From NCBI GenBank assembly GCA_021773015.1, contig JAJFKW010000001.1, positions 1,409,305-1,473,304 on the forward strand: a DNA stretch of 64,000 bases, given 5' to 3'. The position numbers and the translations under genes were made by a program. This DNA comes from Woeseia sp. GTDB lineage: Bacteria; Pseudomonadota; Gammaproteobacteria; Steroidobacterales; Woeseiaceae. Below, piece after piece: positions 1 through 10,964 of this stretch. The notes beneath the pieces are model-generated. The model was not told where the DNA came from and searched no databases. It saw nothing but the letters and a program-made list of their open reading frames with translations. The number at the start of each line of letters is the position of its first letter. The first letter of the stretch is position 1.

Positions 1-324
1 AAGTTGGGAGCGCCTGCGGGCGAAAACAACAACGTCGAGCGCTCCGGTCGGCTACGAATTATTACCGAAGCCACGCCGAATAGCATTTTACGTCATGCCG
101 ATAACATTACGATAAGCCCCTGGGGCGATATGATCGTTTGCGAAGATACAGCCGATCACTGCGGTCTGGTCGGCCTGCGCGCCGATGGTACACAATATCC
201 GTTGGCGGACAACGCGTACACCGAATCCGAACTTGCGGGTATTTGTTTCGCACCGGATGGTAAGACGATGTTCGTGAATATCCAGGACGAAGGATTAACC
301 CTCGCGATTACCGGCCCGTGGTAA
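1..324 (+). CDS. PhoX-family phosphatase (DUF839), C-terminal fragment
   Basis: The frame is open from the first base and ends at a TAA at 322-324, so only the last 107 residues are present. The visible part has the ending typical of PhoX/DUF839 proteins: a 'DNITISPWGDMIVCED' block, then 'GICFAPDGKTMFVNIQ' and a terminal 'ITGPW'. In the family these segments belong to a calcium- and iron-dependent beta-propeller that removes phosphate from phosphoesters outside the cytoplasm. The N-terminal part, with the Tat signal and most metal ligands, lies outside the window. It is convergent with pgk, only 47 bp away. Family assignment is good; substrate is unknown. Confidence 0.8.
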   Translation, partial: KLGAPAGENNNVERSGRLRIITEATPNSILRHADNITISPWGDMIVCEDTADHCGLVGLRADGTQYPLADNAYTESELAGICFAPDGKTMFVNIQDEGLTLAITGPW

Positions 325-371
325 ACGCGACTGACGTTGTCCCTGCAAACAAGTGTTGCCGGTGGCGAGAC

Positions 372-1553
372 CTATGTGTTGTATTGCGCCCGCTGCTCCA
401 ACATTTCTACCGCTGGAAGTTTCTTACCTTCCACAAATTCTAAGAAAGCGCCGCCACCGGTCGAGATATACGAAATTTTATTCGCAACCGCATATTTATC
501 AATTGCCGCAAGTGTATCGCCACCACCCGCGATGGAAAACGCATCGCTTTGCGCGATGGCCTCCGCCAGCGCTTTAGTGCCCGCGGAAAAATTTTCGAAT
601 TCAAAAACGCCGACCGGCCCATTCCAGATAATAGTACCAGCGGAGCGCAATATTTCGGCGAACTTTGCCGAAGTCGCTGGGCCAATATCTAATATCAGTT
701 CGCCATCTTCAACCGCATCGACAGCCTTAATTCGCGCATCTGCGGAGGCCGAAAATTCATTCGCAACAACGACGTCACTAGGGATTGGAATTGCTGCCCT
801 GTCGCCAGCGTTTTCCTGCAGTGAATTCGCAAATTCGAGCATATCTGCCTCGTACAATGAGGCGCCGACGTTATGCCCTGCTGCAGCGATAAAAGTGTTT
901 GCAATGCCCCCGCCGACGATCAATTGATCAACGATCTTTCCGAGCGCTCCCAGCACGGTCAGTTTTGTTGAAACTTTCGAGCCGCCGACAATCGCTACCA
1001 TCGGACGCGCTGGACTGTCCAACGCCTTACTCAGTGCAGCCAATTCAGCAACCAATAGTGGGCCAGCGCAAGCAGTTTCTGCAAATTTCGCGACACCATA
1101 GGTACTGGCGTGGGCACGGTGCGCGGTGCCAAATGCATCCATCACAAATACATCGCACAATGCCGCCATGCGCTGTGACAGCACATCATCGCAACCTTTC
1201 TCGCCATTAAGAAAGCGTACATTTTCGAGTAAGACGAGTTCGCCGACATTGGCTTCTACACCGTCAATCCAGTCTTCGGCAAGCGACACATCTTGACCGA
1301 GCAGCTGACTCAGGCGATCAGCAACCGGCCGCAACGAAAAATATTCATCAAAGGACCCTTCTTTTGGCCTGCCAAGGTGCGACATCACCATTACAGCCGC
1401 ACCCTCATCCAATGCAAGCTTCAGCGTCGGAATAGCGGCTCGAATTCTCGCGTCGCTGACAACTACACCGTCTTTGCACGGCACGTTGAGATCCTGACGG
1501 ATCAGCACTCGCTTGCCGGCGAGTTGCAGGTCCCTCATCGATAGAATGGACAT
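372..1553 (-). CDS. pgk: Phosphoglycerate kinase
   Basis: A 393-residue protein that interconverts 1,3-bisphosphoglycerate + ADP and 3-phosphoglycerate + ATP in the cytosol. The N-terminal domain has the substrate-binding 'RQDLNVP' and 'SHLGRP' motifs. The C-terminal nucleotide domain has '[10 protein letters not shown]', the glycine-rich 'GGGIANTF', and near the end '[10 protein letters not shown]'. The length fits bacterial Pgk. The ATG at 1553 has a GGGGAG ribosome site about 7 bases upstream. It is the last gene of a tkt-gap-pgk run, 68 bp after gap. That order is common in proteobacteria and serves both glycolysis and carbon-fixation-type sugar rearrangement. Confidence 0.97.
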   Translation of the reverse strand: MSILSMRDLQLAGKRVLIRQDLNVPCKDGVVVSDARIRAAIPTLKLALDEGAAVMVMSHLGRPKEGSFDEYFSLRPVADRLSQLLGQDVSLAEDWIDGVEANVGELVLLENVRFLNGEKGCDDVLSQRMAALCDVFVMDAFGTAHRAHASTYGVAKFAETACAGPLLVAELAALSKALDSPARPMVAIVGGSKVSTKLTVLGALGKIVDQLIVGGGIANTFIAAAGHNVGASLYEADMLEFANSLQENAGDRAAIPIPSDVVVANEFSASADARIKAVDAVEDGELILDIGPATSAKFAEILRSAGTIIWNGPVGVFEFENFSAGTKALAEAIAQSDAFSIAGGGDTLAAIDKYAVANKISYISTGGGAFLEFVEGKKLPAVEMLEQRAQYNT

Positions 1554-1577
1554 AATGGCTCCCCAGTACTCAACGCT

Positions 1578-1604
1578 ACCGGTACTGAACAGGTCAGCAC
1601 CGGT
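1578..1604 (-). other. Hairpin in gap-pgk spacer
   Basis: An inverted repeat, ACCGGTACTG / CAGCACCGGT, with one A-C mismatch and a 7-base loop lies between the gap stop and the pgk start. There is no T tract, so it looks like an intercistronic mRNA structure (processing or stability) rather than a terminator. Confidence 0.4.
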
Positions 1605-1621
1605 GAAACCAACGTATAAAA

Positions 1622-2635
1622 CTATTTGGCGTTATACAAAGCCAACGCCGTATCCAACATTCGATTCGAGAAACCCCATTCGTTGTCGTACCACGCGCAT
1701 ACTTTTACAAGATTTCCTTCCATGACTTTTGTCAAACCGGCATCGTAAGTTGACGATGCTGGATCATGGTTAAAATCGATGGATACCAGCGGTTCGTCGT
1801 TGTATGCAAGCACGCCTTTAAGGTCGCCATCGCTTGCGTCTTTCAGCACGCTGTTGATTTCATCTACCGACGTTTCCCGTTCCGCCACAAAGGTCAGGTC
1901 AACCGTCGATACGTTGATAGTGGGCACGCGCATAGCGTAACCATCCAAGCGCCCTGCCAATTCGGGCAATACCAGACCAACTGCGGCAGCCGCGCCAGTC
2001 TTTGTCGGAATCTGCGACATCGTTGCAGAGCGCGCGCGGCGTAGATCTTTGTGAAACACGTCGGTCAGAACCTGGTCATTGGTGTATGCGTGAATGGTTG
2101 TCATTAGTCCGTGTTTTAGGCCGATTTTTTCGTGCAGCGGCTTAACCAGTGGTGCCAGACAATTGGTGGTGCAGGAGGCGTTCGAAATCACGGTGTGCTC
2201 GGCCTTCAGCGTATCGTGGTTAACGCCGTAAACGATAGTCGCATCGACCTCGGTACCAGCCGGAGCTGAAATGATGACCTTTTTGGCGCCGCCCGCAATG
2301 TGTGCGGAAGCCTTGTCCTTGGATGCGAAAAACCCTGTCGACTCGAGAACAATATCAACACCTAACTCACCCCAAGGCAATTTGGCCGGATCTCGCTCCG
2401 CGAGCACACGAATCTTGTCGCCATTAACGACCATGCGGTCACCCTCGACAGAGATTTTGCCTGGAAATCGGCCGTGTGCAGTATCGCGCCGAGTCAAATG
2501 TGCGTTGGTATTGGCATCGCCTAGGTCATTAACGGCAACGATCTCGATTTCGGATCGCTTATCGCCCTCGTAAAGTGCGCGCAGAATATTGCGGCCGATA
2601 CGGCCATAGCCGTTAATCCCCACTTTAATGGTCAT
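1622..2635 (-). CDS. gap: Glyceraldehyde-3-phosphate dehydrogenase, type I
   Basis: A 337-residue protein that oxidises glyceraldehyde-3-phosphate to 1,3-bisphosphoglycerate. It begins with the Rossmann fingerprint 'INGYGRIGR'. The acidic 'NDLGD' after the second strand suggests NAD. The catalytic cysteine is Cys155 in 'SNASCTTNC', and the usual '[14 protein letters not shown]' ending is present. 'HAYTNDQ' and '[11 protein letters not shown]' separate it from erythrose-4-phosphate dehydrogenase (Epd), the main alternative. The ATG at 2635 has a GAGGAG ribosome site. It lies between tkt and pgk in one probable transcript. Confidence 0.95.
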   Translation of the reverse strand: MTIKVGINGYGRIGRNILRALYEGDKRSEIEIVAVNDLGDANTNAHLTRRDTAHGRFPGKISVEGDRMVVNGDKIRVLAERDPAKLPWGELGVDIVLESTGFFASKDKASAHIAGGAKKVIISAPAGTEVDATIVYGVNHDTLKAEHTVISNASCTTNCLAPLVKPLHEKIGLKHGLMTTIHAYTNDQVLTDVFHKDLRRARSATMSQIPTKTGAAAAVGLVLPELAGRLDGYAMRVPTINVSTVDLTFVAERETSVDEINSVLKDASDGDLKGVLAYNDEPLVSIDFNHDPASSTYDAGLTKVMEGNLVKVCAWYDNEWGFSNRMLDTALALYNAK

Positions 2636-2652
2636 TTCTTTCTCCTCAGTAT

Positions 2653-2669
2653 GCAGGTCAGATACCTGC
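2653..2669 (-). other. Hairpin in tkt-gap spacer
   Basis: GCAGGT / ACCTGC form a perfect 6-bp stem with a 5-base loop just upstream of the gap ribosome site. There is no T tract. It probably shapes or stabilises the gap mRNA 5' end after processing. Confidence 0.35.
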
Positions 2670-2689
2670 CAGATAGTGCGACAATTTTT

Positions 2690-4726
2690 CTAATTGGATA
2701 GGACTTCGTTGCTCACGTTAATGACGTTCTCAACCGAAAATCCAAAATGTTCGAATAGTTCGTCTGCCGGCGCGGAGGCGCCAAATTGATCCATGCCAAT
2801 GACGCGCCCTTTTTGGCCCGCATAACGCCACCAGTTCTCAGTCACGCCAGCCTCAATCACAACACGATGTTCAACGCTGGGCGGCAGGACTGATTCGCGA
2901 TACTCAACTGGCTGAGTCTCGAATAAATCGGTACATGGTAGTGACACGACCGATACCTGGCGGCCACTATCGCGTAGCTGTTTTGCCGCCTCAACCGCGA
3001 GTGCCACTTCTGAACCCGTAGCAATGAGAATGAGCTCGACAGCACCTGAAGATGAAGACAAAACATAACCGCCTTTCGCAACATCTCGAATCTGCTGCGC
3101 GCTGCGCTCTTGATGCGGCAGCCCTTGCCGGGTCAAAACCAGCGACGTTGGACCATGCCGCCGTTCAATGGCGTCGCGCCATGAAATTGCAGTTTCCACC
3201 CCGTCGCAAGGTCGCCACACTCGCATGTTTGGGATGATTCTTAGACTTGCGACGTGCTCGACGGGTTGATGAGTCGGCCCATCTTCGCCCAGCCCGATCG
3301 AGTCATGCGTATAGACAAAGATATTCTGCGCATCCATTAGTGCGGCCATTCGTAGCGCATTTCGCGCGTAATCCGAAAATGTCAAAAAGGTACCGGAGTA
3401 CGGCATCACGCCGCCATGCAGGCTCATGCCATTGCATATAGCAGACATGCCAAATTCTCGGACACCGAAGTACAGATAGTTTCCGCTGGCGTCCTCGGCA
3501 GTCACCGGCACCGAAGTTGCGTGCTTGGTCAGGTTTGAGCCGGTCAAATCCGCGGACCCTCCAACCAACTCTGGCAATGCCGGCGCGAAAGCGTTGAGCG
3601 CGACCAGCGATGCTTTGCGCGTCGCCATTTTCTCCGCTGCATCGTCGATCGTGCGAATCGCCTGATCTGCGAATTCGTGCCAGTCTTCTGGTAGCTCTCC
3701 CTGCATTCGCCGGTCAAATTCGGCCGCGAGGTCCGGATGCGCGACACGATAAGCATCGAACCGTGCTTGCCACTCTGCCTCTTGTTTCTTGCCGCGCGCC
3801 GTTGCGTTCCAGGCTGTGGCAACATCGTCGGGAATCTCAAAGGGCGGCGATGTCCAGTCCAAACGCTCGCGTGCGGCGGCGATCTCTTCGTCCCCTAGAG
3901 GTGCTCCGTGGGTGCTAGCAGTGCCTTGTTTGTTAGGCGCTCCAAAGCCAATGATCGTCTTGCAGCATATTAGTGTCGGCCGCGCGGAATCTTGCAGTGC
4001 GTGGTCGATGGCATCTGCCAACGCACTCGCATCATGGCCATCGACATCGCGAACAACTTGCCAACCGTAAGCTTCGAAGCGCGCTGGCGTATTGTCCGTA
4101 AACCAGCCGCCTACCTCACCGTCAATAGATATGTTGTTGTCGTCGTAGAAACAAACCAATTTACCGAGCTTGAGCGTCCCCGCCAAAGAACATGCTTCGT
4201 GTGAGACGCCTTCCATCAGACAGCCATCGCCTAGAAAAACCCAGGTGCGATGGTCCACGATGTTGTGCCCGTCCCGATTGAAATTTGCCGCCATTAGTTT
4301 CTCAGTTAGCGCCATACCAACTGCATTACACAATCCCTGTCCTAACGGTCCGGTGGTCGTTTCGATTGCAAGCTCACGTTCACGTTCCGGGTGGCCGGCG
4401 GTTCGATAGCCGAATTGTCGAAAATTCCTGATTTCGTCTATCGACAACGGATAGCCGCTAAGGTGCAGCAAGCTGTACAACAACATTGACCCGTGCCCGT
4501 TCGACAACACAAAACGGTCGCGGTCAACCCATTCAGGGTGACTCGGATTATGTTTGAGGTAATCGTTCCAGAGCACCTCCGCGATGTCCGCCATTCCCAT
4601 CGGCGCGCCGGGATGACCAGAATTTGCAGCCTGGACAGCATCCATACTGAGTGCGCGAATGGCGTTGGCTAGGGTTCGCCGGGCAGGCTGGCCGGCAGCA
4701 GTCGTACGGCTAATAGGTTGCGACAT
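2690..4726 (-). CDS. tkt: Transketolase
   Basis: A 678-residue thiamine-diphosphate enzyme that moves two-carbon units between sugar phosphates in the pentose phosphate pathway or Calvin cycle. The ThDP/Mg motif runs from '[13 protein letters not shown]' to 'DDNNISIDG'. The N-terminal 'SGHPGAPMG' and 'GPLGQG' and the central '[12 protein letters not shown]' and '[15 protein letters not shown]' blocks are all intact. Full family length. It starts at an ATG at 4726 with only a weak ribosome site and is the first gene of tkt-gap-pgk. The upstream gap to the divergent metK is 234 bp. Confidence 0.97.
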   Translation of the reverse strand: MSQPISRTTAAGQPARRTLANAIRALSMDAVQAANSGHPGAPMGMADIAEVLWNDYLKHNPSHPEWVDRDRFVLSNGHGSMLLYSLLHLSGYPLSIDEIRNFRQFGYRTAGHPERERELAIETTTGPLGQGLCNAVGMALTEKLMAANFNRDGHNIVDHRTWVFLGDGCLMEGVSHEACSLAGTLKLGKLVCFYDDNNISIDGEVGGWFTDNTPARFEAYGWQVVRDVDGHDASALADAIDHALQDSARPTLICCKTIIGFGAPNKQGTASTHGAPLGDEEIAAARERLDWTSPPFEIPDDVATAWNATARGKKQEAEWQARFDAYRVAHPDLAAEFDRRMQGELPEDWHEFADQAIRTIDDAAEKMATRKASLVALNAFAPALPELVGGSADLTGSNLTKHATSVPVTAEDASGNYLYFGVREFGMSAICNGMSLHGGVMPYSGTFLTFSDYARNALRMAALMDAQNIFVYTHDSIGLGEDGPTHQPVEHVASLRIIPNMRVWRPCDGVETAISWRDAIERRHGPTSLVLTRQGLPHQERSAQQIRDVAKGGYVLSSSSGAVELILIATGSEVALAVEAAKQLRDSGRQVSVVSLPCTDLFETQPVEYRESVLPPSVEHRVVIEAGVTENWWRYAGQKGRVIGMDQFGASAPADELFEHFGFSVENVINVSNEVLSN

Positions 4727-4903
4727 GAAGTTCGATCTGAGCCTTCTGTAAACAGGCGTTATGGAGAATTCTGCGTGGCAGATGAAGTTTCAGTGGCGCA
4801 TTTTCGCTGTTTAGGCACGAGGCCGCAAGCCGCATGTTCCGCAGACTCAACTTCTGTGCTGCCCGGCGTATATCGTACTGTCGTCGACGTGCGTCGATTG
4901 ATA

Positions 4904-4932
4904 TGGTGCAGTCAAGCGCTGTTGGGTACACT
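4904..4932 (+). promoter_or_regulatory. Possible sigma70 promoter for metK
   Basis: TACACT at 4927-4932 is a fair -10, with a weak TGGTGC -35 17 bp upstream, about 30 bp before the metK start. No SAM riboswitch could be recognised in this leader. Confidence 0.3.
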
Positions 4933-4960
4933 ACGCGGCTCGACAAGCAAAATGTGAAAA

Positions 4961-6127
4961 ATGCGTATGGGCAATTCGTATCTATTTACCTCTGAATCCG
5001 TATCTGAGGGGCACCCAGACAAAATATCGGACCAAATTTCCGACGCCGTCCTGGATGCGATCTTGAAACAAGACACGACCGCCCGTGTAGCCTGTGAAAC
5101 GATGGTGAAGACGGGAATGGTGGTCGTGGCCGGCGAAGTTACCAGCAACGCGATCATCGATGTCGAAGAATTGGTACGCAATACCGTCTTGGATATCGGC
5201 TACAGTGATTCGGATATGGGCTTCGACGGCGCGACATGTGCGGTGCTTAACGCACTGGGCAAGCAGTCGCCCGATATCGCGCAAGGCGTTGACCGTCAGG
5301 ATGCGGAAAACCAAGGTGCCGGCGACCAGGGTTTGATGTTCGGCTACGCAACGAATGAAACCAGCGTGCTGATGCCCGCGCCTATCACCTACTCGCATCG
5401 TTTGGTACGAAAGCAAGCCGAAGTAAGAAAGACCGGTGTTTTGCCGTGGTTGCGACCCGACGCCAAAAGCCAGGTGACGTTCAAGTATCAGGATAACAAA
5501 CCGGTCGGCATCGACGCCGTCGTACTGTCGTCACAACATCACGCAGATGTCAGCATGGATGACTTGCGCGAAGGCGTGATGGAAGAAATCATAAAACCAG
5601 TTCTGCCCGCAGAGTGGATTAACGCCGATACTCAATACCACATAAACCCTACGGGCCGGTTCGAAATTGGCGGCCCAATGGGCGACTGCGGATTAACCGG
5701 AAGAAAAATAATCGTCGATACCTACGGCGGTTCGGCGCGCCATGGCGGCGGCGCTTTTTCCGGCAAAGACCCATCCAAAGTTGATCGGTCAGCGGCCTAT
5801 GCTTGTCGCTATGTCGCCAAGAATATCGTTGCCGCAGGTCTGGCAGACCGATGTGAAATCCAAGTTTCGTATGCCATCGGCGTTGCCGAACCAACATCAA
5901 TCAGCGTGCAAACGTTTGGCACCGGCAAAGTCAGCGAAGAGCGACTAACCCTGCTGATCCGCGACAATTTTGATCTTCGACCATATGGAATTCTGCAAAT
6001 GCTCGACTTATTGCGGCCAATCTATCGGCCAACGGCGGCTTACGGTCACTTTGGCAGAGAAGACATTGATCTCAGCTGGGAGCGAACGGATAAAGCCGAA
6101 GCGCTTCGCGGTGCAGTCGCGGCATAA
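4961..6127 (+). CDS. metK: S-adenosylmethionine synthetase
   Basis: A 388-residue cytosolic enzyme that makes S-adenosylmethionine from methionine and ATP. The signature '[14 protein letters not shown]' lies near the N terminus, '[12 protein letters not shown]' in the middle, and the P-loop-like 'GGGAFSGKD' near residue 260. The ATG at 4961 leaves only five residues before the conserved core; the ATG at 4967 is equally possible. ahcY follows after 52 bp on the same strand, so methyl donor synthesis and removal of its by-product are probably co-expressed. Confidence 0.97.
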   Translation: MRMGNSYLFTSESVSEGHPDKISDQISDAVLDAILKQDTTARVACETMVKTGMVVVAGEVTSNAIIDVEELVRNTVLDIGYSDSDMGFDGATCAVLNALGKQSPDIAQGVDRQDAENQGAGDQGLMFGYATNETSVLMPAPITYSHRLVRKQAEVRKTGVLPWLRPDAKSQVTFKYQDNKPVGIDAVVLSSQHHADVSMDDLREGVMEEIIKPVLPAEWINADTQYHINPTGRFEIGGPMGDCGLTGRKIIVDTYGGSARHGGGAFSGKDPSKVDRSAAYACRYVAKNIVAAGLADRCEIQVSYAIGVAEPTSISVQTFGTGKVSEERLTLLIRDNFDLRPYGILQMLDLLRPIYRPTAAYGHFGREDIDLSWERTDKAEALRGAVAA

Positions 6128-6179
6128 GTTTGCAGATTGACATCGACTACTTACAAAACACTATTTTGAGGAGACGTTC

Positions 6180-7493
6180 ATGAGCAGCGAAGCCGTTGCC
6201 ATTCCGGACCAGGACTACAAGGTCGCAGATATTTCGAAGGCCGAGTTTGGTCGTAAGGAAATAGCCATTGCCGAAACCGAAATGCCCGGTTTGATGGCCT
6301 TGCGCGCAGAGTATGCAGGTCAGAAGCCGTTGCAGGGCGTGCGCTTGGTTGGCTGTTTGCACATGACTATTCAAACAGCCGTGCTGATAGAGACGCTGGC
6401 TGATTTGGGCGCCGACATCCGCTGGTCGTCATGCAATATTTTTTCGACCCAGGACCATGCCGCCGCCGCCATTGCAGCATCCGGCGTCCCAGTTTTTGCT
6501 TGGAAGGGCGAAACCGAAGACGAGTATTGGTGGTGCGTAGAGCAGACAATCACCGGTCCCGATGATTGGCGACCGAACATGATCCTCGATGACGGCGGCG
6601 ATTTGACGCAGGTTTTGCACGAAAAGCACCCGGAAATAATGCAGGGTATCAAAGGTCTTTCAGAAGAGACCACCACTGGCGTTAAACGGCTTTATGACAT
6701 GCAAAAAGATGGCACTCTGATGTGCCCCGCTTTCAATGTAAATGATTCCGTTACGAAATCGAAATTCGACAACTTGTACGGGTGTCGAGAATCTTTGGTC
6801 GACGGCATCAAGCGAGCAACCGATGTCATGATCGCCGGCAAGGTTGCAATCGTCTGTGGATATGGTGACGTCGGCAAAGGCTGCGCGCAGTCGCTGCGCG
6901 GTTTGGGCGCAACGGTACTGATTACCGAGATCGACCCAATATGCGCGCTGCAAGCCGCTATGGAAGGCTACCGTGTCGTCACTTTGGACGACGTTGTTGA
7001 AGGTGTCGATATCGTTGTTACCGCGACCGGAAATTATCACGTTGTCAACGCATCGCATCTGGACCGCATGAAAAATCAGGCGATTGTTTGCAATATCGGC
7101 CACTTCGATAATGAGATCGATGTCGCTCACTTACAAAAATACGAGTGGGAAAACATTAAACCGCAGGTCGATCACGTAATTTTCCCGGACGGCAAACGAA
7201 TAATTTTGCTAGCTGAAGGTCGCCTAGTGAATTTGGGTTGTGCGACGGGTCATCCGAGTTTTGTAATGTCTAGTTCATTTACGAATCAAGTGCTTGCGCA
7301 GATCGAACTTTGGAAGAATGCTGGCGATTATAAGAATGAAGTGTACGTATTGCCGAAGCATTTGGATGAAAAAGTGGCAACGTTGCATCTTGAGCGAATC
7401 AGCGCAACGGTAACAGAACTCACAGATGAGCAAGCGGAGTACATCGGCGTCGCCAAAGAAGGGCCATACAAACCTTCTTACTACCGTTACTAA
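6180..7493 (+). CDS. ahcY: Adenosylhomocysteinase
   Basis: A 437-residue NAD-dependent hydrolase that splits S-adenosylhomocysteine into adenosine and homocysteine, relieving product inhibition of methyltransferases. '[18 protein letters not shown]' and '[18 protein letters not shown]' form the substrate region. '[17 protein letters not shown]' is the NAD Rossmann motif. The C terminus ends 'KPSYYRY', the usual tail whose Lys and Tyr reach into the neighbouring subunit. The ATG follows a clear GAGGAG site. It lies downstream of metK and probably in its operon. Confidence 0.97.
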   Translation: MSSEAVAIPDQDYKVADISKAEFGRKEIAIAETEMPGLMALRAEYAGQKPLQGVRLVGCLHMTIQTAVLIETLADLGADIRWSSCNIFSTQDHAAAAIAASGVPVFAWKGETEDEYWWCVEQTITGPDDWRPNMILDDGGDLTQVLHEKHPEIMQGIKGLSEETTTGVKRLYDMQKDGTLMCPAFNVNDSVTKSKFDNLYGCRESLVDGIKRATDVMIAGKVAIVCGYGDVGKGCAQSLRGLGATVLITEIDPICALQAAMEGYRVVTLDDVVEGVDIVVTATGNYHVVNASHLDRMKNQAIVCNIGHFDNEIDVAHLQKYEWENIKPQVDHVIFPDGKRIILLAEGRLVNLGCATGHPSFVMSSSFTNQVLAQIELWKNAGDYKNEVYVLPKHLDEKVATLHLERISATVTELTDEQAEYIGVAKEGPYKPSYYRY

Positions 7494-7601
7494 CCTTTCG
7501 CCAGCATAGTCGGCGCTTAATATTGTCAGAGTTGGGCCGCTCGGTCAGCTAGACGGGGCACCTAGATCAGCTGGCTTGACTTGCAGCAAACGGCTATCAT
7601 G

Positions 7602-7637
7602 AATTGGCCCGTCATATTGATGTGTGATGGGCCAATT
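7602..7637 (+). terminator. Hairpin after ahcY, probable intrinsic terminator
   Basis: AATTGGCCCGTCA and TGATGGGCCAATT pair over 13 positions, one of them G-T, around a 10-base loop, followed by GGTTTTGG. It lies about 110 bases after ahcY and just before cpdA. The short T run makes it a moderate terminator. Confidence 0.55.
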
Positions 7638-7684
7638 GGTTTTGGCGAGGCAAGCTCATAGCACCTGCAGACAACCAAGTTCGC

Positions 7685-8419
7685 GTGCTACATCTCACGG
7701 ACCCGCATCTGTTTGCGGATGCCGATTCGAGTTTGCGCGGAACTGTGACAAACGATTCCTTAGTAGCCGTCATAGATCATTATCGGAACAGCAATTGGGT
7801 GGCGGACGTTGCGGTTGTTACCGGCGATCTCATTCAAGACGATACCGCCGCGGCCTACGAGCGCTTTTGCCGCTTACTCAGCGACACCGAATTGCCAGTG
7901 CATTGCATACCTGGCAATCACGATGTGCGATCTCTCATGCAAGCTGCCCTAAATCGCCCCAACTTCCACTATTGCAAAGATATAGTGTTGCAGAATTGGC
8001 TTATCGTCGGCATAGACAGTTGCATCGCTGGGCAAGCTGGTGGCGCGATCAGTCTTGCAGAGCAACAGCGGCTAGGGTCTGTCATTGAAAACGCCACCGC
8101 GGATCACGTATTGGTAGCATTGCATCACCCTCCGTTGCCGATGAATAGTCGTTGGCTGGATACCGTTGGGCTCGCCGATGCTGATACATTTCTCAAATTT
8201 ATCGCAACAAAGAAAGTTGTTCGCGGCGCGATATTCGGACATGTACACCAGGCTTTCGAAGCTCGTGTCGAAGACATCTGCATCATCGGCACGCCATCGA
8301 CTTGCCGACAATTTGAAGTGGGTAGCGATGATTTTGCGGTTGATGACAGCCCACCGGCATACCGTCGCCTAACACTATCGCCCGACGGCAGTATTGAATC
8401 CGATCTTATTTGGACCTAG
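7685..8419 (+). CDS. cpdA: 3',5'-cyclic-AMP phosphodiesterase (CpdA-like)
   Basis: A 244-residue calcineurin-like metallophosphoesterase, likely lowering cytosolic cAMP. All metal-binding blocks are present in order: 'TDPHLF' at the start, 'VTGDLIQD', 'PGNHD', 'ALHHPP' and 'GHVHQ'. Family members usually begin 10-15 residues before the first motif. Here the only plausible in-frame start is the GTG at 7685, because the upstream frame has a stop at 7625 and no ATG, GTG or TTG in between, so the protein is slightly short at its N terminus. Another class III nucleotide phosphodiesterase activity cannot be excluded. Confidence 0.85.
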   Translation: MLHLTDPHLFADADSSLRGTVTNDSLVAVIDHYRNSNWVADVAVVTGDLIQDDTAAAYERFCRLLSDTELPVHCIPGNHDVRSLMQAALNRPNFHYCKDIVLQNWLIVGIDSCIAGQAGGAISLAEQQRLGSVIENATADHVLVALHHPPLPMNSRWLDTVGLADADTFLKFIATKKVVRGAIFGHVHQAFEARVEDICIIGTPSTCRQFEVGSDDFAVDDSPPAYRRLTLSPDGSIESDLIWT

Positions 8420-8436
8420 CGCGGAAAGTAGAAAAT

Positions 8437-9357
8437 ATGCCGATCATAGGATTGAACCTTGGATTGATTAAACGTACCACGCTCCCGTTACTGCTATTGC
8501 TGTATCTAGCCGCTACCGCGCTGGCGTTTGCCGGGCAGCAGGAAAATGTGACGATGTGGCGCATCGACGGCCAGAAAAACCGCATTTACCTGCTCGGCTC
8601 AATTCACCTGCTTAGAAAATCCGATTATCCCATTCCATCTGTAATCTACGAGGCCTACGACGATGCGGAATCATTGATCATGGAGTTGGATATGGACGAC
8701 GCCGACCCACTGGCCACCCAAGCCCTAATCCAAGAATTGGGATTCAGCAACGATGGCCGCACATTACGCCAACAGCTTGGCGAAGTTAATTACGCAAAGG
8801 CCGCTGCATACGCTGAAGACCTAGAAATCTCGCTAGACATGTTCAGCGGCAGCAAACCGTGGTTGGCGGCGGTGACCGTCGAAGTTTTGCTGCTCTCACG
8901 ACTCGGTTTTGATCCCATGCAGGGGATAGAAATGCATCTGACAGAAAGAGCGGCACGCGACGGCAAGGAAATACTGGGTCTCGAAACTGAGCGACAACAG
9001 TTTGAGGTGCTCGCTGGGCTGTCGCCGGAAATGCAGGCACAAATGCTGCTACAGATATTGTCCGATGGTGAAAGTATCGGCGAATTATTGGACGGGACTG
9101 TGGTTGCTTGGCGCCGCGGCGATACGGCTTATTTGGACGCCGCAATGTTGCGTGATCTGGAGTCATTGCCGGAACTACACGAGGCCTTGATAGTAGAGCG
9201 AAATAATAATTGGCTGTCGCAGATTGACGCGCTGCTAGACGACGAAGACGACTACTTAATCGTCGTAGGGGCATTACATCTAATCGGTGAAAACGGCGTA
9301 CCCGCGCTGTTGAAGAACCGTGGCCTCAGTATTCAACAAATGCATCAATCCAATTAG
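8437..9357 (+). CDS. TraB/GumN family protein
   Basis: About 306 residues beginning with a hydrophobic signal segment ('LPLLLLLYLAATALAFA'), so probably exported or periplasmic. 'RIYLLGSIHLLRKSDYPIP' carries the GxxH motif of the TraB/GumN/PrgY (Tiki-like) fold. The paired 'VGALHLIGENGVPALLKNRG' near the C terminus carries the second motif. Family members are thought to be metal-dependent proteases, but the bacterial role is largely unknown. The ATG at 8437 with GGAAAG upstream is preferred over a TTG at 8410 that would overlap cpdA. Confidence 0.8.
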   Translation: MPIIGLNLGLIKRTTLPLLLLLYLAATALAFAGQQENVTMWRIDGQKNRIYLLGSIHLLRKSDYPIPSVIYEAYDDAESLIMELDMDDADPLATQALIQELGFSNDGRTLRQQLGEVNYAKAAAYAEDLEISLDMFSGSKPWLAAVTVEVLLLSRLGFDPMQGIEMHLTERAARDGKEILGLETERQQFEVLAGLSPEMQAQMLLQILSDGESIGELLDGTVVAWRRGDTAYLDAAMLRDLESLPELHEALIVERNNNWLSQIDALLDDEDDYLIVVGALHLIGENGVPALLKNRGLSIQQMHQSN

Positions 9358-9399
9358 GCACTCTTCTCCAGGTCCGCCGACACTTTTCTCAAGCTACCC

Positions 9400-9564
9400 T
9401 CATACCTCAACCATTTGAAAGTCTTCCTTTCCCGCGCCGCACTCAGGACAACGCCACGACAACGGAATATCGTCCCATCGAGTACCTGGAGCAATGCCAG
9501 ATTCCGGTTCGCCCTCCTGCTCATCGTAGATGAATCCGCAGATTAGACACATGTATGTTTTCAT
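9400..9564 (-). CDS. Rubredoxin
   Basis: A 54-residue iron protein. Two cysteine pairs, 'CLICGFIYD' and '[11 protein letters not shown]', are set to bind one Fe in a Cys4 site, and '[16 protein letters not shown]' is the standard rubredoxin core. It carries single electrons in the cytosol, for example to rubredoxin-dependent oxygenases or in oxidative-stress reduction; the partner is not in the window. The ATG at 9564 is chosen because residues before it in the open frame do not match the family. It is divergent from hemL. Confidence 0.93.
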   Translation of the reverse strand: MKTYMCLICGFIYDEQEGEPESGIAPGTRWDDIPLSWRCPECGAGKEDFQMVEV

Positions 9565-9695
9565 AGGTGAACATTGTCCCGAATGATTGCCCAAGTCAAC
9601 CGACGATAAATGCGCTCAATCTTGTTGTACTTTTTGACTTTTCCACCTCGACTTGGACCTGTAGCATGCGTAGATCAACCGATGGATGTGACCTT

Positions 9696-10964
9696 ATGAG
9701 TTTATTTACAGAAGCCAGACAAGTTATTGCGGGGGGCGTCAATTCTCCTGTGCGATCGTTTTCGGGCGTCGGTGGCGAGCCGCTTTTTATTCGGCGTGCA
9801 AAAGGCCCTTATTTAGAAACAACCGACGGACGACAATTGATCGACTACGTCGGTTCGTGGGGCCCAATGATCCTCGGCCATGCAGATGCTGCTGTGATCG
9901 AGGCTGTGGAGCAGACTGCACGTGATGGACTCAGTTTCGGCGCACCAACTGAAATTGAAACTGAGCTAGCGAAAAAAGTTATTCAACTTGTGCCGTCAAT
10001 AGAAAAACTGCGCATGGTTAGTTCTGGAACCGAAGCAACGATGAGTGCCATACGACTTGCACGAGGCTTTACCGGGCGCGACAAGATTGTGAAATTTGAG
10101 GGTTGTTATCACGGACACTCAGACTCATTGCTCATCAAAGCGGGCTCCGGTGCTTTGACACTGGGCGTACCAAGTTCTCCTGGCGTCCCTGCAGGACTCG
10201 CTGAGCACACGATAACGCTGCAATACAACGATATTGCCGAAGTAGAGCAAGCGTTTTTGGAAATGGGCGAGCAGATTGCCTGCATCATTGTCGAACCCGT
10301 TGCGGGCAATATGAACATGGTACAACCCGAGCCGGGATTCTTGGATTGCTTGCGACGTGTCTGCACGGAAGCCGGCGCATTGCTGGTTTTCGACGAAGTC
10401 ATGACCGGTTTTCGAGTCGCGCTCGGCGGCGCACAAGCACTGTTCGACATAACACCGGATATTACGACACTCGGCAAGATTGTTGGCGGTGGCATGCCGG
10501 CCGCTGGATTTGGCGGCCGCGCAGAGATTATGGCCAAACTCGCTCCTGATGGTCCCGTTTATCAGGCCGGCACACTGTCTGGAAACCCGTTGGCGATGGC
10601 TGCAGGACTCGCAACGCTTAGGAAATTGGAGAAACCGGGTCTCTACGAAGAGCTTAACACGCAGACTCAGGCGCTTTGCGCCGGGCTAAGGGCGTGCGGC
10701 GAGGAAGCCGGGATTCCGGTTGCTGTTACATCTCTCGGTGGAATGTTCGGCATTGCATTTAGTGAAGAACATCAACTTAAGAATTTCGCACAAGTCTCAG
10801 GAGCAAATGTCGAGCGGTTTCGGATGTTCTTTCACGCCATGCTAGACAAGGGGGTTTATCTGGCACCTTCCGCCTTCGAGGCAGGCTTCGTGTCAACCAC
10901 CCATACAAGCGACGTTGTCGACGCAACGCTGAGCGCCGCGAGAAGCTCATTTGAAGTGCTTTAA
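9696..10964 (+). CDS. hemL: Glutamate-1-semialdehyde 2,1-aminomutase
   Basis: A PLP enzyme of about 422 residues that converts glutamate-1-semialdehyde to 5-aminolevulinate for haem and corrin synthesis. '[10 protein letters not shown]' and '[12 protein letters not shown]' open the protein. '[16 protein letters not shown]' binds cofactor phosphate. '[10 protein letters not shown]' holds the PLP aspartate, and Lys261 in '[11 protein letters not shown]' is the Schiff-base lysine. The open frame extends to 9567, but the extension does not look like the family. ATG 9696 is preferred; ATG 9666 is the alternative. The stop overlaps the end of the convergent LON-domain gene by 4 bases. Confidence 0.95.
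   Translation: MSLFTEARQVIAGGVNSPVRSFSGVGGEPLFIRRAKGPYLETTDGRQLIDYVGSWGPMILGHADAAVIEAVEQTARDGLSFGAPTEIETELAKKVIQLVPSIEKLRMVSSGTEATMSAIRLARGFTGRDKIVKFEGCYHGHSDSLLIKAGSGALTLGVPSSPGVPAGLAEHTITLQYNDIAEVEQAFLEMGEQIACIIVEPVAGNMNMVQPEPGFLDCLRRVCTEAGALLVFDEVMTGFRVALGGAQALFDITPDITTLGKIVGGGMPAAGFGGRAEIMAKLAPDGPVYQAGTLSGNPLAMAAGLATLRKLEKPGLYEELNTQTQALCAGLRACGEEAGIPVAVTSLGGMFGIAFSEEHQLKNFAQVSGANVERFRMFFHAMLDKGVYLAPSAFEAGFVSTTHTSDVVDATLSAARSSFEVL

Noticed and set aside
337-927. Plus-strand open frame opposite pgk
   Set aside because: It is the antisense shadow of pgk, which has full family motifs on the minus strand.
1622-2635. Erythrose-4-phosphate dehydrogenase (epd) instead of gap
   Set aside because: The residues around the active site ('HAYTNDQ', '[11 protein letters not shown]') follow GAPDH, not Epd.
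4727-4960. SAM riboswitch upstream of metK
   Set aside because: No conserved core of a known SAM riboswitch class could be recognised; a covariance search would be needed to exclude one.
7624-8088. Plus-strand frame of 154 residues overlapping cpdA
   Set aside because: It is rich in Arg, Ser and His with no domain, and the overlapping frame carries all phosphodiesterase motifs.
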